Below are positions 37,063-46,775 of a stretch of 64,000 bases of DNA, piece by piece; position 1 is the first letter of the stretch; each line of letters begins with the position of its first letter. Made by a program: the position numbers and the translations under genes. The stretch is from CBDBND01 sp965262665 (lineage in GTDB: Bacteria; Pseudomonadota; Alphaproteobacteria; Rhodospirillales; Rhodospirillaceae). The stretch covers positions 310,001 through 374,000 of the forward strand of contig CBDHFR010000004.1 of NCBI GenBank assembly GCA_965262665.1. The letters run 5' to 3'. Under the pieces are notes generated by a model. The model made no database searches. It was not told the DNA's origin and saw only the letters and a list, made by a program, of their open reading frames with translations.

Positions 37063-38062
37063 TGAGAACGGCGGTGACAAATTAGTCCACGGGAGCGGCG
37101 GGAATGTCCCGGCCGCGGGCGGCGCAAAAGTCTGCCACCTGTAGCCTTCGATCCGTTTGGGGATGGAAGGTGGGAGGATGTACTTGGTGGACCTTTATCT
37201 AACCGTGCGACTGGCGTGCCATGTGGAAGAGCTGAGCCAGCGAGAAGCAGCAAGACGGTTTGGGCTATCGCGCGATACAGTGAAGAAGATGCTGCGGCAC
37301 TCGGTGCCGCCGGGATACCGGCGCAGCGAGCCGCCGAAGCGGCCTAAGCTGGACCCGTTCACGGATATCCTGCCGGATGGCAGGCGGCAACGAACCCGGT
37401 CGTTCAGCGAACTGCAATCCCATTACCTCTGCGAAGACCGATATGGCCGTCCGGGTAAGGGCAACGACAAGGGCAATGTGGAGGGAGTTGTTGGCTATGC
37501 CCGGCGGAACTTCATGACGCCGCTTCCCTGTTTCGCGAACTGGGAGGCCTTCAATGCTTACCTGGAAGAGCAAGGCCGCAAACGGCAAGGCGAGGTTCTA
37601 CGCGGCCATGCCAAAACCATCGGTGAACGGCTTGAGCAAGATCTCGAGACGCTGACGGCGTTGCCGCCCATCCCATTTGGTGCTTGCGACAAGGTGGCGA
37701 CCCAAGTCACTTCGTTGTCCCTGGTGCGTTACCGAAGCAACGACTATTCCGTTCCCGTCGCCTTTGGCCACCAAGATGTCTGGGTTCGGGGCCACGTCCA
37801 TCAAGTCGTCATCGGCTGCGGCGCCGAGATCATTGCCCGGCACCGCCGTTCCTACGATCGGGAAGACCTGGTTTTCGATCCGATCCACTATCTGCCTCTG
37901 CTGGAGCAGAAGATCGGCGCCCTGGACCAGGCCGCGCCACTGGTCGGCTGGGACCTTCCCGAAGCGTTTGCAACGTTGCGCCGACTTCTGGAGGCCCGCA
38001 TGGGCAAGGCCGGCACGCGTGAATACGTGCAAGTCCTGCGTCTTCTGGAGACTTTCGATCTC

Positions 38063-38102
38063 ACGGAACTCCACGGAACTCCACGGAACTCCACGGAGCT
38101 CC
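38063..38102. repeat. 10-bp tandem repeat, four copies, in istA
   Basis: ACGGAACTCC is repeated four times, the last with one mismatch (ACGGAGCTCC). It adds ten residues (ELHGTPRNST) before the expected LHGAVRDALRLGAIG segment. The frame is kept. Confidence 0.95.
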
Positions 38103-38164
38103 ACGGCGCCGTCCGGGATGCCTTGCGACTGGGTGCGATCGGCTACGACGCCGTCAAACACCTT

Positions 38165-38188
38165 CTACTGTGCCGGCTACTGTGCCGG
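38165..38188. repeat. 12-bp tandem duplication in istA
   Basis: CTACTGTGCCGG occurs twice in tandem, turning the normal HLLLCRL into HLLLCRLLCRL. A second small expansion within 100 bp of the 10-bp repeat. Confidence 0.93.
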
Positions 38189-38395
38189 CTATCTAACACC
38201 GAGGCCAGCGTTGACCCGGTGGGTACACAGGCACCGCCCACACGCCTTCGCTTCGCACACGCGAAACGCTACGCAAAGCCGCGCGGGTCCCTCCTATGCA
38301 CTACCGGGACAACCCGCAACAACGCCTTCGGCATCACATAAAATGGACTGGTTTTACGCCGCCCAACTGGACTGATTTTGCTCCGCCGTTGACAC

Positions 38396-39271
38396 CTTGT
38401 CCTTCTTGTGCGCAGCGTAGTTGTCGAGGATGACGTGGACGGCCTTGTCCGTCGGCACCTCGCGCTCGATGCGGTTGAGGAAGCGGATGAACTCCTGATG
38501 GCGGTGGCGCTGCATGTTCTGTGCGATGACCGTACCGTCCAGCACGTTGAGCGCGGCGAACAGCGTCGTCGTGCCATGCCGTTTGTAATCATAGGTCATC
38601 GTACCGGCGCGGCCCTTCTTCATCGGCAGGCCGGGTTGGGTGCGGTCGAGAGCCTGGATCTGCGACTTCTCATCAACCGACAGCACCACGGCATGGGCCG
38701 GCGGGTCGACATACAAGCCGACGATATCCGTGAGCTTCTCGGCAAAGGCGGGATCATTGGAGAGCTTGAAGTGCCGCCAGCGGTGCGGGCTGAGGCCATG
38801 GGCCTTCCAGATCGCCTGGACCGCCGCCGCCGCGACGCCAGCAACCTTCGCCATCGCGCGCAGCGTCCAGTGGGTCGCCTCGTGCGGCGGCGCTTGCTGG
38901 GTCAGGCGGACGATCTCGGCGACGCGCTCCGGCGGGATCGGCGCTTTGCCAGGCGGACGGGACTTGTCGCGAAGCAAGCCGTTGACACCCTCGTGCATGA
39001 ACCGCTCCTGCCAGCGCCACACGCAGGTCTTGGACTTGCCGGTCTCGCGCATGATCGCCGAAGTGCCGAGCCCCGCGTCGGTCTTCAGGATGATCCGCGC
39101 CCGCCAGACATGTTTCTGCGCGCTCTTCGGGTCCGCGACGATCGCTTGCAATCGCTGACGGTCGCCAGACGTGACAGTAAAATGGATGCCGGTACGCATC
39201 GCACAGACTCGCATGACACCGCACAATACGGAATCCCAAAGCGGACCCTTTCGTTCCGGTCAATCCACTAG
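38396..39271 (-). pseudogene. IS630-family transposase truncated by IS21
   Basis: From MRTGIHFTVTSGDRQRLQ (39199) the protein has a helix-turn-helix (TSAIMRETGKSKTCVWRWQERF). The DDE core follows, with VVLSVDEKSQIQALDRTQPGLP (first Asp) and KAVHVILDNYAAHKK (second Asp). It ends abruptly at the IS21 right end, so the region with the final Glu is missing. It is a third IS630-type element, distinct from those at 15.7, 21.1 and 21.8 kb. Its 5' border near 39271 (CTAGTGGATTGACC on the minus strand) interrupts a TPR-glycosyltransferase gene. Confidence 0.87.
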
Positions 39272-39704
39272 GATTGTTGGCTATTCCCTTTTTTAAGGCT
39301 GAAATTGCTTCGGGCAGCATGCCCAGATTTGAATAGAGTACACCGAGATTGTTCCAGGCTTTTGTGTAACCTTCCCTTGAATGGGCAGCCCGTGTATAGG
39401 CGAAAACGGCGTCCTGAAGCATGTTTTGGGATTGCAAGATGAACCCCAAATTATAAAGCGCCTCGCTAAAATTTGGGCGATGATCGATGGCGCGTTCTAC
39501 AAGTGTCAATCCCGCTTGAGCATCTCCCGAACGAGCTTTCAGAACACCAAGCAAATGAAGTGCATCCGACTGATTCGGTTCAATAGACAGAACTGCCTCA
39601 AAGGTTTTAGCCGCTTTCGCGGTCTGGCCATTACGGAATAAACGTAAACCATCCGCCAGTAGCGGCTCTATCGCTCGGTCTTTTTGAGTCAACGACTCAA
39701 CCAT
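39272..39704 (-). pseudogene. 5' fragment of a TPR-glycosyltransferase cut by insertion sequences
   Basis: The start overlaps the end of the upstream paralogue by 16 bp. About 144 residues of TPR units remain (AKTFEAVLSIEPNQSDALHLLG, LVERAIDHRPNFSEALYNLG, AYTRAAHSREGYTKAWNNLG, ALKKGIANNPSG), and the frame then enters the IS630 element. The matching 3' end is at 36683-37062. The transferase half is mostly missing. Confidence 0.83.
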
Positions 39705-41278
39705 TGTTCCAGCTCGTTACTGGCTTGCTTCAAGGGAAGACTCCAATCACCTGCCGAACTTTGCCGGAATAATTGCACAGACTCATACCATGGACTTCCG
39801 CTGCGAAGCTGAAACCAATACCAAGGGCATCCTGTACCCATGGGTAGTAGAGCGCAGACAGGAACACCAAGCGAACCTGCCACATGCACAGTCGTGTTTG
39901 TCGTTGAGATCACGAGATCCATCGCCGCCGTTTGAGCAACAAAACCGTCCATATCCATAAGTGGATTAATCGTTTTATCAACCAAGATGTTGATGCCGAA
40001 TTTTTCTTCCGCTTGTTGAATTTCTTCATCAACATCGCCGTATTGCAATGAGATGAAATTACAATTTTCTTTCGAAAGGATTTTTCCCCATTTATCCAAG
40101 GCCGCACTCTTTTGTTGTTCTGCCTCAGCACTTTTAGATCGCCATGAAATACCTATGAGGTGTTTGTCCGGACTGTTTGCCGAGTAAGTTGAGCGGAGTC
40201 TTTGTGTGGCGGAAACATCATTGGTAAGAAACGATTTGCGTTTCGGTAAGTCATCGATGCCTTTTCGCAGTACAGCTCCCAATTCTGTCAATGAAGCCCG
40301 CCAATCAATCCCCTGTAAGCAGGATTCTGGCAAAATAGTTTCATTTCTGACGGCTATATCGCACCAAGGAAACGACCGCTTGAAAATGGGTTCCATCCGC
40401 GCTGAACATGCCAATACCAATCGCCTGACCCTGCGCCTCAATTCAGGCAACATTGACGCGATCAATATTTCGTCACCCGGGCCCTGTTCAGTCCATACCA
40501 GGAGCGACCGATCGGTCAGATCTTCGCCGTTCCAATAAGGTGCCTGGCATTGACCATGGCTTGTCTGAGTATTTGGCCACTGACCGCGACGTCCATAAAT
40601 TGACCAACCGTCGCGGAAATTTTCAACGGTGAGCAAGTTTAATGCATACCGCTTCAAAACTTCGGGATCGTCACCTACCGTTTCGATGGCGTTCTTGTAG
40701 ATTTTAAGGGCATCATCCAGACGGCCTTGGTCCAGTCGAAGCATGGCAAGATTGACGTGTCCCGGAACATATGTCGGGTCAAGGTCAAGACTTTTCAAAA
40801 GAGTGGTCCCTGCTTTTTCAAAATTACCACCTCGCACGTATAGTTGCGCCATACTGGCTAAGATTTGAGGTGATTCGCCATCAATACTTATGGCCGCCTT
40901 GTAGGCGTTCAATGCGTCATCCGTCCGTCCGGTTCGCGACAAACATAAAGCCAATTCAGTCCAAACATTGGCGCGATTAGGCCAGGAGTCCTTGACGCGG
41001 GTAAAAACCTCTATCGCCTTCTCATGCTTTTCCTGATCCCGATATCCAATACCAAGATTGAATCGTGCTTCAGTTAGGTCCGGTTTTATCGTTAGGGCTT
41101 GTTCCAGTAAGGCAACGGCTTCATCAACTCTTCCGATCTTGGACTTGAGCACACCCATGAGATGAAGCGCATGAAAATCCCTAGCGTTATGTTGCAACGC
41201 TTCATTGCAGGCGTGCTCAGCAGCTTCCAATCGGCCGTCCTGGAAATGCTGAATGGCAGCGTTGAGGGGCTTAGACAT
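39689..41278 (-). CDS. TPR-glycosyltransferase (intact paralogue)
   Basis: This 529-residue protein is the only undamaged member of the family here. Residues about 1-210 form six TPR units (AEHACNEALQHNARDFHALHLMG, LLEQALTIKPDLTEARFNLG and others). From about 235 a transferase-like domain shows LLVWTEQGPGDEILIASMLPEL, HLIGISWRSKSAEAEQQ, NFISLQYGDVDEEIQQ, STTNTTVHVAGSLGVPV and GSPWYESVQLFRQS. The order of motifs recalls GT9/GT41-type enzymes, in which a TPR superhelix presents a protein acceptor (as in OGT/SPINDLY). No signal peptide, so cytoplasmic. Donor and acceptor are unknown; protein glycosylation is inferred. Confidence 0.82.
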   Translation of the reverse strand: MSKPLNAAIQHFQDGRLEAAEHACNEALQHNARDFHALHLMGVLKSKIGRVDEAVALLEQALTIKPDLTEARFNLGIGYRDQEKHEKAIEVFTRVKDSWPNRANVWTELALCLSRTGRTDDALNAYKAAISIDGESPQILASMAQLYVRGGNFEKAGTTLLKSLDLDPTYVPGHVNLAMLRLDQGRLDDALKIYKNAIETVGDDPEVLKRYALNLLTVENFRDGWSIYGRRGQWPNTQTSHGQCQAPYWNGEDLTDRSLLVWTEQGPGDEILIASMLPELRRRVRRLVLACSARMEPIFKRSFPWCDIAVRNETILPESCLQGIDWRASLTELGAVLRKGIDDLPKRKSFLTNDVSATQRLRSTYSANSPDKHLIGISWRSKSAEAEQQKSAALDKWGKILSKENCNFISLQYGDVDEEIQQAEEKFGINILVDKTINPLMDMDGFVAQTAAMDLVISTTNTTVHVAGSLGVPVCALLPMGTGCPWYWFQLRSGSPWYESVQLFRQSSAGDWSLPLKQASNELEQWLSR

Positions 41279-41330
41279 GGTTGCGACAATAATTCTCTTT
41301 TCACTGCTTTTTCTCAGATCAACGCCTTAC

Positions 41331-43362
41331 TCAATTTTGCGATAGATCAGTTGTTGTACCGCTTAGTTGGGGCGCAATGGCTGATAATTCTTTGCTGACG
41401 TCTGCGAGAACTCTTGTCCAACCTTCGTTGTATTTATGCCGGAATAGTTTCATGCCAGGATACCAAGGCGTTTCTTCCCCTTCACTGCACCAATACCACA
41501 CCACACCCGGCCTGGTCCCGTAGGCGTCATATTCCAAACTGGTTTGCCAAGAGCCCCAGCCACATGAGCCGCAGTATTTGAAGACGTAATGACTAGATCC
41601 ATCGCAGCGATTTGGGCTGCAACCGGATCAAGGCCCCCTAGAGGATTGATATCGTGATCAGTAATAATCTTTATGCCGAGAGAGGATTCAACGTCAGCTA
41701 TTTCGTCATGCACGTCGCCATATTGCAAGTTAACAAATGCAACGTCTTTATTGCCTAGAATTGTTGCCCAGTCCTTCAAATCGGTTGATTTAAAATGGGC
41801 ATAGTGGGAGCCACCGCTTCTCCAGGCAATGCCGATCAGTGGCCGCCCTTCCGCCTGCTCCCTATACTTTTTCCGAAGGGACTCACACAGCGAAGCATCT
41901 GCTTTTAGCAACGGCGGCGGAGGAATATTTTGTGGTGACACAAAACACGTGCTGCATAAGTCTATGACTGCCGAATGAAAATCGAACGGGCCAGGACCAC
42001 TGATTTCGTCAATTCCGTGTTCTCTAGTTGCGATTTCCAATGACGGGAAAGTTCTATTGAACAGAGACGCTAGTCGCTTGTTGCAGACCAGTAGCGCCTT
42101 ATCTGCGTTTGCAGTGAACATCGGTATATATCTGCAAATCAGAATCTGATCACCAATTCCCTGTTCAGTCCAAAGTAGAATTCTTTTTCCGTCCAATGAT
42201 TCACCATTCCACAATGGCCATGGCCAACTCTCGCATTCAACTTTGCTATTACCTTTCTCAAACCTGAGACGATAATCTCGCCACACACTTGCAAGTTCAC
42301 CCTTGGACATGCCAACGGCCGCACGATTGAACCGATATTCTTTTTTTCTGGGCTCAGCTCGATGGCTCTATCAAAGGCTTTAAGCGAGTCTTCGAGCTGA
42401 TCTGTATACAGAAACAAGTTGCCAAGATTGTTGTGTACATCCGAGAATTCCGAATCTATTTCAAGCGCCCTCTGATAGAACGAGCGAGCGTTATCAAGAT
42501 CCCCTCGCATCAGTCGAACGCGACCAAGGTTATTTAAGGATTTCGGAGAATCCGGCTCAAGTTCAAGCGATTTTAGACAATGGGTTTCAGCGTCTTTCCA
42601 TTGACCCAGCGCATACAAATAGTTCGACATATGATTGAGCGCAAAAGTGTTTTCTGGTTCCAATTCAATGGCTTTTTCCAATGCCTCAAGAGCCAAATCT
42701 TGTTCTTTGAAATGCTGATGGGCTACGGATTTAAAGACATAAAACTGAACAACATCTGGCCATTGCTCAATTGCCGTTTGGGACCGGTCAAGGGCTTCGT
42801 TGAACTGTTCGCTTTGCACCAGGTAACGAATGAGATTTATATCCGCATTCTTTAGTGTCGGTTCTTGTTCTAAACATCTTTTTAATAGGTCAATGGCTTC
42901 GTCTACCTGTCCCATTTCTCCCAAACACAAACCGTAACCATTGAACGCATTCCAATAGTCAGAATGGATTTCGATCGATCTCTTGAACGCGTCAGCCCCA
43001 TTTTTGTACTGTTTCTTGTCAACATAGGCATGACCCAGGTTGAACCATATGGAAGCGTTTTGCGGTGAAAGATTTGACGCGGCGACAAGGGCTTGGATGG
43101 CTTCATCATACTGACCATCCTTGGAAAGAAGTGAACCCATTGCATTAAGCGCATCAGAATGGGCCTTATTGATATGTATACACTGCCTAAACGCCGCGAT
43201 AGCCTGAACCGAGCGATCGGTCGCCATAAATATCGTGCCAAGCAGATAATGAACTTGTGCCTCATCCGGAGCACGTTGGAGAATCGCACGATATCCTTCT
43301 TCGGCGTCCTCCATGCGCCCGGCTTTATGAGCTGCAACGGTGCGCTGGAAAAGTGCAGCCAT
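41331..43362 (-). pseudogene. TPR-glycosyltransferase, two frameshifts
   Basis: The start at 43362 has a good GGGAG; a TTG at 43428 in the same frame overlaps the gspE end and is less likely. Ten TPR units (AILQRAPDEAQVHYLLG to AFDRAIELSPEKK) lead to a frameshift in a run of seven A (coding strand, 42341-42347; eight would restore EYRFNRAAVGMSKGE). The transferase domain follows (ILLWTEQGIGDQILICRYIP, PLIGIAWRSGGSHYAH, FVNLQYGDVHDEIA, SSNTAAHVAGALGKPVW). A second frameshift near 41510 precedes the ending EETPWYPGMKLFRHK. Restored length is about 675 residues, the largest paralogue. It lies directly after gspE and is probably co-transcribed with it. Confidence 0.84.
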
Positions 43363-43424
43363 AGTATTGGCTCCCTTTTTGTCACCATCGCTGTCAAAAT
43401 CAGAAGGCAACGACTTGCCTAACT

Positions 43425-45152
43425 TCAAGTCTCTTTAATGTTAAGGTGACCGGCGACACGAATTATCTCCTCTACAGAGGTCACGCCCTGTGCGGCCTTT
43501 ATGAGCCCATCTTCCAGAAGGGTGCGGAAATCATCCTTTTCCGCTGCAATATGCAATTCATAAACCGGCCTATTCTGCATGACAAGGTCTACAATGGAAT
43601 CAGTCACTGCAGCCATTTCGTAAAGACCCATGCGGCCACGATATCCGGTGTGTTGACATTCATCGCATCCCTCAGCCAGAACCCAGTCAGGGGTGTTCGT
43701 AATCAAATTTGGAAAGCGGTCCTTTAATGATTCATATTTCGCAATTATAGGCATCGGCGGCATCGCCGAAGTCTTGCAAGATGAGCATATTCGGCGGGCC
43801 AATCGCTGAGCCACAACTGCTCTGACCGAAGACGCCACCAAAAACGGTTCGACTCCCATATCAATCAAGCGTGTAAACGCACTCAACGAATCGTTGGTGT
43901 GCAGAGTTGAAAACACCATGTGTCCGGTAAGCGACGCTTGTACCGCAATCTCCGCAGTTTCAAGGTCGCGTATCTCACCGATCATGATGGTGTCGGGATC
44001 TTGGCGTAGAATAGAACGCAGAGCACGGGCGAAAGTGTACCCAATTTCACTTTTGGCCTGAACCTGTGTTACGCCATGAATATTGTATTCAACCGGATCT
44101 TCGACAGTGATGATCTTTTTCTTGCCGTCGATGATGTGTTCTATTGTCGCCTTTAAGGTCGTTGACTTTCCGGAGCCGGTAGGCCCAGTGACAAGAATGA
44201 TTCCATATGGCTCTTTAACCAACGTCGAAAATATTTCGAAGTGGTCAGATGCCATGCCAATACGATCCAGTGAAAAATCCTTTTGCTCCTTTAATAAAAG
44301 GCGCATGACAATAGATTCACCCCATACACCCGGTAATGAAGAGACACGGACATCCAGATCTTTACCACTGATCCGCATACCGATACGTCCATCTTGGGGT
44401 AATCGTCTTTCCGCAATATCGATGCCTGAAATTAGTTTGATGCGCGAAGCGACTGCGTCAAATCGGTTGCGCGGAAGCGTCAATCTGGTTTGTAACACGC
44501 CGTCTATGCGATAGCGGATATCGAATTCTTGTTCTTTGGGTTCTACATGAATGTCCGACGCGCCTTCGCTAATCGCTTGGGCAAGGGCATTAGACACAAG
44601 TTCAACAACAGGCGCTTCCTCTGCTAATTCTCTTAAGTGAGCGACATCGTCGCTAGTTTCATGAGAATCGCCAAGCTGGCTTTGCCGTACAAGGTCTAAT
44701 ATGAAATCGAGATCGCGATTGGCTGCAAGTAGCCAGATAACCGTGTCGTTTTCAAATTCATCATAAATCGTTTCTTGAATATTGGATTCTATGGGATCAC
44801 GGCATACGCACTGCAATTCGCCAGGTCTATCCCGCCAAACCAAAATTTCCGCGTCCAGCCACCACGATGTAGGAATGTCTGTTTGGTCTATGCAAGACGT
44901 GTATCTGGCCGGATCGGTTGGCAGGTCATCGCGATCAGCGATGCCAAATCCTAGTTGAACGGAGAGCGCATCAAGCACGTCCCTTTCCGCGACTGCACCG
45001 ATCCGAACAAGTATCGCACCCAGTCGGCCGCCGAACTGGTCTTGGAACGAAAGAGCCTTTGTTAGATCCGATTCAGAAATATGGTCGGCATCCGCCAACA
45101 TCTTACCTAGCGGTGGTGCAACCGATTCGATATCTGATGCGGAAACACTCAT
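43425..45152 (-). CDS. gspE: Type II secretion ATPase GspE
   Basis: 575 residues. The N-terminal T2SSE_N domains (LGKMLADADHISESDLTKAL) are followed by the hexameric ATPase core. Motifs are GASDIHVEPKEQEFDIRYRIDGVL, Walker A GPTGSGKSTTLKA, Asp box ITVEDPVEYNIHGVTQVQ, Walker B ILRQDPDTIMIGEIRD, His box LTGHMVFSTLHTNDS and the zinc-binding Cys pairs (CSSCKTS, CDECQHTGYRGR). It drives pseudopilus assembly at the inner face of the membrane. The frame is intact. Instead of gspF, a TPR-glycosyltransferase follows immediately. Confidence 0.95.
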   Translation of the reverse strand: MSVSASDIESVAPPLGKMLADADHISESDLTKALSFQDQFGGRLGAILVRIGAVAERDVLDALSVQLGFGIADRDDLPTDPARYTSCIDQTDIPTSWWLDAEILVWRDRPGELQCVCRDPIESNIQETIYDEFENDTVIWLLAANRDLDFILDLVRQSQLGDSHETSDDVAHLRELAEEAPVVELVSNALAQAISEGASDIHVEPKEQEFDIRYRIDGVLQTRLTLPRNRFDAVASRIKLISGIDIAERRLPQDGRIGMRISGKDLDVRVSSLPGVWGESIVMRLLLKEQKDFSLDRIGMASDHFEIFSTLVKEPYGIILVTGPTGSGKSTTLKATIEHIIDGKKKIITVEDPVEYNIHGVTQVQAKSEIGYTFARALRSILRQDPDTIMIGEIRDLETAEIAVQASLTGHMVFSTLHTNDSLSAFTRLIDMGVEPFLVASSVRAVVAQRLARRICSSCKTSAMPPMPIIAKYESLKDRFPNLITNTPDWVLAEGCDECQHTGYRGRMGLYEMAAVTDSIVDLVMQNRPVYELHIAAEKDDFRTLLEDGLIKAAQGVTSVEEIIRVAGHLNIKET

Positions 45153-45167
45153 GCAAATACCAATGGT

Positions 45168-45509
45168 CTATGAACTAAAAAATGTCACGTCATTCGTCCA
45201 ATTGTAGCAAATCATATTGCTTTGCTTGACACGACCAAATTTGTTCTGCATTGCGTCACCATTCTCATCTTCGTTTGCACTCAATGACTCTTCGAAAACT
45301 ATAACTGGACGGTCATTTGGTGGAGAAGGGCGCGGCAATGAGTCGCTATCCACCAATTTACCTAAAGTTTCCAAAGCAGGTTGAAGGAGGTCTTTGTAGG
45401 CGGCGTAAGGGTCAACGCCCCGGCCGACCGGTCCGTCGACGACATCCACCATGGACGCGACGTATTCACCGTTGTCAGCTCGGGTGACTTGAACGGGAAA
45501 CTCCGGCAT
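45168..45509 (-). CDS. HicB-like small protein
   Basis: The first 70 of 113 residues (FPVQVTRADNGEYVASMVDV, DPYAAYKDLLQPALETLGKLV, LPRPSPPNDRPVI) follow the HicB-fold pattern: beta-strand, Asp-rich turn, helix with alternating Ala/Leu, then P-x-P-S. The C-terminal 40 residues are unrelated and low in structure. There is no HicA toxin or DNA-binding domain, so a classic toxin-antitoxin role is unlikely. It lies 15 bp before gspE on the same strand. Family assignment is tentative. Confidence 0.5.
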   Translation of the reverse strand: MPEFPVQVTRADNGEYVASMVDVVDGPVGRGVDPYAAYKDLLQPALETLGKLVDSDSLPRPSPPNDRPVIVFEESLSANEDENGDAMQNKFGRVKQSNMICYNWTNDVTFFSS

Positions 45510-45761
45510 CTAGACTTTCTTTAACCCCCATAGGCGAACAGCCGATAATTGGCCACTGAACCCTAAGGTTTGAATTTGCGACATGGTACGTTCCAGAGCC
45601 GGTGCTGCCAATGCTGGGTTAGATCGTTTTTGAGAGTATGACAAATAAGTAAGGCCCTCGATTTAAAGCGTTTTTGACCCTAAGGCGGTGCCCAGGCATA
45701 AAACAATGTATGTGTTTAGCCAACCGAAACCTCCCAATAAAAGTGACGTGTGAGAGACTGA

Positions 45762-46775
45762 ATGAAGAATAGCACCCTGTTTGTTTCATCGGTTTTGATC
45801 TGCCTTTTTTTAGTCGAGGCAGGGTTGCGTTTGGTGGGATTTATGCCACGCACCCTGACGCCCAATCGGTTTTTTGTCGATGGGACTGAATCGACGTGGT
45901 CCGTTCCGGATCCGGTCATGGGATGGATCAATCGGGAAGGGATTTCTATTTCGATCGAAGAGGGGGCGGTCCCTATGACGTTTTGGAGCCATGGCCGGCG
46001 AGCGTCGCGCCTTACTCCAGAGACCGACACACAGGCCAATCCAGTCATGATCGTCGGCGGGAGCAACGCGCAGTCTTATGGTGTGAAAGACGAAGCGAGT
46101 TTCCCCTCTATCCTTGCGGAACGGTTCCCCAGCATTTGGATTGAAAACTTCGGCAACGGAGGATTCGGTACGGCTCAATCGTATCTACTGACACAACGCA
46201 TGATGAAAGAATTCTACGGCGCGCAATCACCAAGACTTGTCCTACTGACATTCGCAGATTCCCATGTTGCGCGTAACGTTTCTGATCAGTCCTGGATCTA
46301 CAGCATTTCAGATTCGCAAGGTCGTTATATTTCTCCTCCCCATTACCGACTTAGGGGTTCGGATCTTGAATATCGACCTCTTCAAACCATCCAACCTTGG
46401 CCAGCCGAATCACATTCCTCCCTGGTCACAACACTGCATCATGTATGGTTGCAATCCTTCACCTATAATACGGTGGATCAAGGAGTGCTCGTAACGCAGG
46501 AGCTGATAAAAGCGTTCAATGATTATGTGCAATCTCAGGGAAGCGATTTCGCCGTCGTCATTCTTGAAGACTATAGCCAAATCTCTTCGGACTTATTTGC
46601 CGACGCAGAGTATCCCGTCATCAATTGCAGTGGTTACGAAAGAACGGCCCCATCGGAGTATCTCCTCGGCGGAGGCAGTCATCCTAATGCCAAGTATCAC
46701 GCGCACTACGCAGATTGTATAGGACGGTGGTTGACGACCGGTTATTTCAACGTCCCTGCAAAGCCTGCTCAATGA
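45762..46775 (+). CDS. SGNH-hydrolase-like membrane-anchored protein
   Basis: An N-terminal hydrophobic segment (NSTLFVSSVLICLFLVEAGLRL) acts as signal anchor. The rest has an SGNH/GDSL-like fold pattern: block I with Ser in VMIVGGSNAQSYGV, block II Gly/Asn in ENFGNGGFGTAQSYLL, and the late Asp/His-like motif GGGSHPNAKYHAHYA. 337 residues. Such proteins include O-acetyl esterases and the AlgX/DltD-like group that modify surface polysaccharides. The motif is degenerate (GGSN rather than GDS), so activity is uncertain. The next gene overlaps by four bases and is of the same kind. Confidence 0.65.
   Translation: MKNSTLFVSSVLICLFLVEAGLRLVGFMPRTLTPNRFFVDGTESTWSVPDPVMGWINREGISISIEEGAVPMTFWSHGRRASRLTPETDTQANPVMIVGGSNAQSYGVKDEASFPSILAERFPSIWIENFGNGGFGTAQSYLLTQRMMKEFYGAQSPRLVLLTFADSHVARNVSDQSWIYSISDSQGRYISPPHYRLRGSDLEYRPLQTIQPWPAESHSSLVTTLHHVWLQSFTYNTVDQGVLVTQELIKAFNDYVQSQGSDFAVVILEDYSQISSDLFADAEYPVINCSGYERTAPSEYLLGGGSHPNAKYHAHYADCIGRWLTTGYFNVPAKPAQ

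Larger units (their letters stand above)
37178..38341 (+). pseudogene. istA: IstA transposase with deleted catalytic core
   Basis: The N-terminal helix-turn-helix is normal (HVEELSQREAARRFGLSRDTVKKML). After KLDPFTDIL the sequence jumps to DGRRQRTRSFSELQSHYL. The roughly 150-180 residues that hold two catalytic Asp are therefore missing; only the Glu segment GKGNDKGNVEGVVGYARRNF remains. The C-terminal domain carries a 10-bp repeat in four copies (38063-38102) and a 12-bp duplication (38165-38188), and its normal YPYLP-type ending is lost. Inactive. Confidence 0.85.
37063..38395 (+). mobile_element. IS21-family relic
   Basis: The two ends carry related inverted repeats: TGAGAACGGCGGTGAC with ATTAGTCCA on the left, TGTCAACGGCGGAGC with ATCAGTCCAG (reverse complement) on the right, and internal repeats of the GGCGGC...CAGTCCA type. 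Only about 1.33 kb remains of a 2-2.5 kb element: istB is absent and the core of istA is deleted. It has inserted into or next to an IS630-family element, truncating it. Confidence 0.8.

Noticed and set aside
38408..39271. 287-codon plus-strand frame opposite the IS630 transposase
   Set aside because: Arg/Asp-rich shadow of the transposase gene; the minus strand has the clear helix-turn-helix and DDE motifs.
23055..45152. Type IV pilus or MSHA-type pilus instead of T2SS
   Set aside because: gspG has the PWGNPYQY and calcium-loop signature, the order G-H-I-J-K-L-M is that of T2SS, and no pilT, pilM-Q or major pilin is seen.
45168..45509. HicAB toxin-antitoxin pair
   Set aside because: Only a HicB-like fold is visible; there is no HicA gene and no DNA-binding domain.
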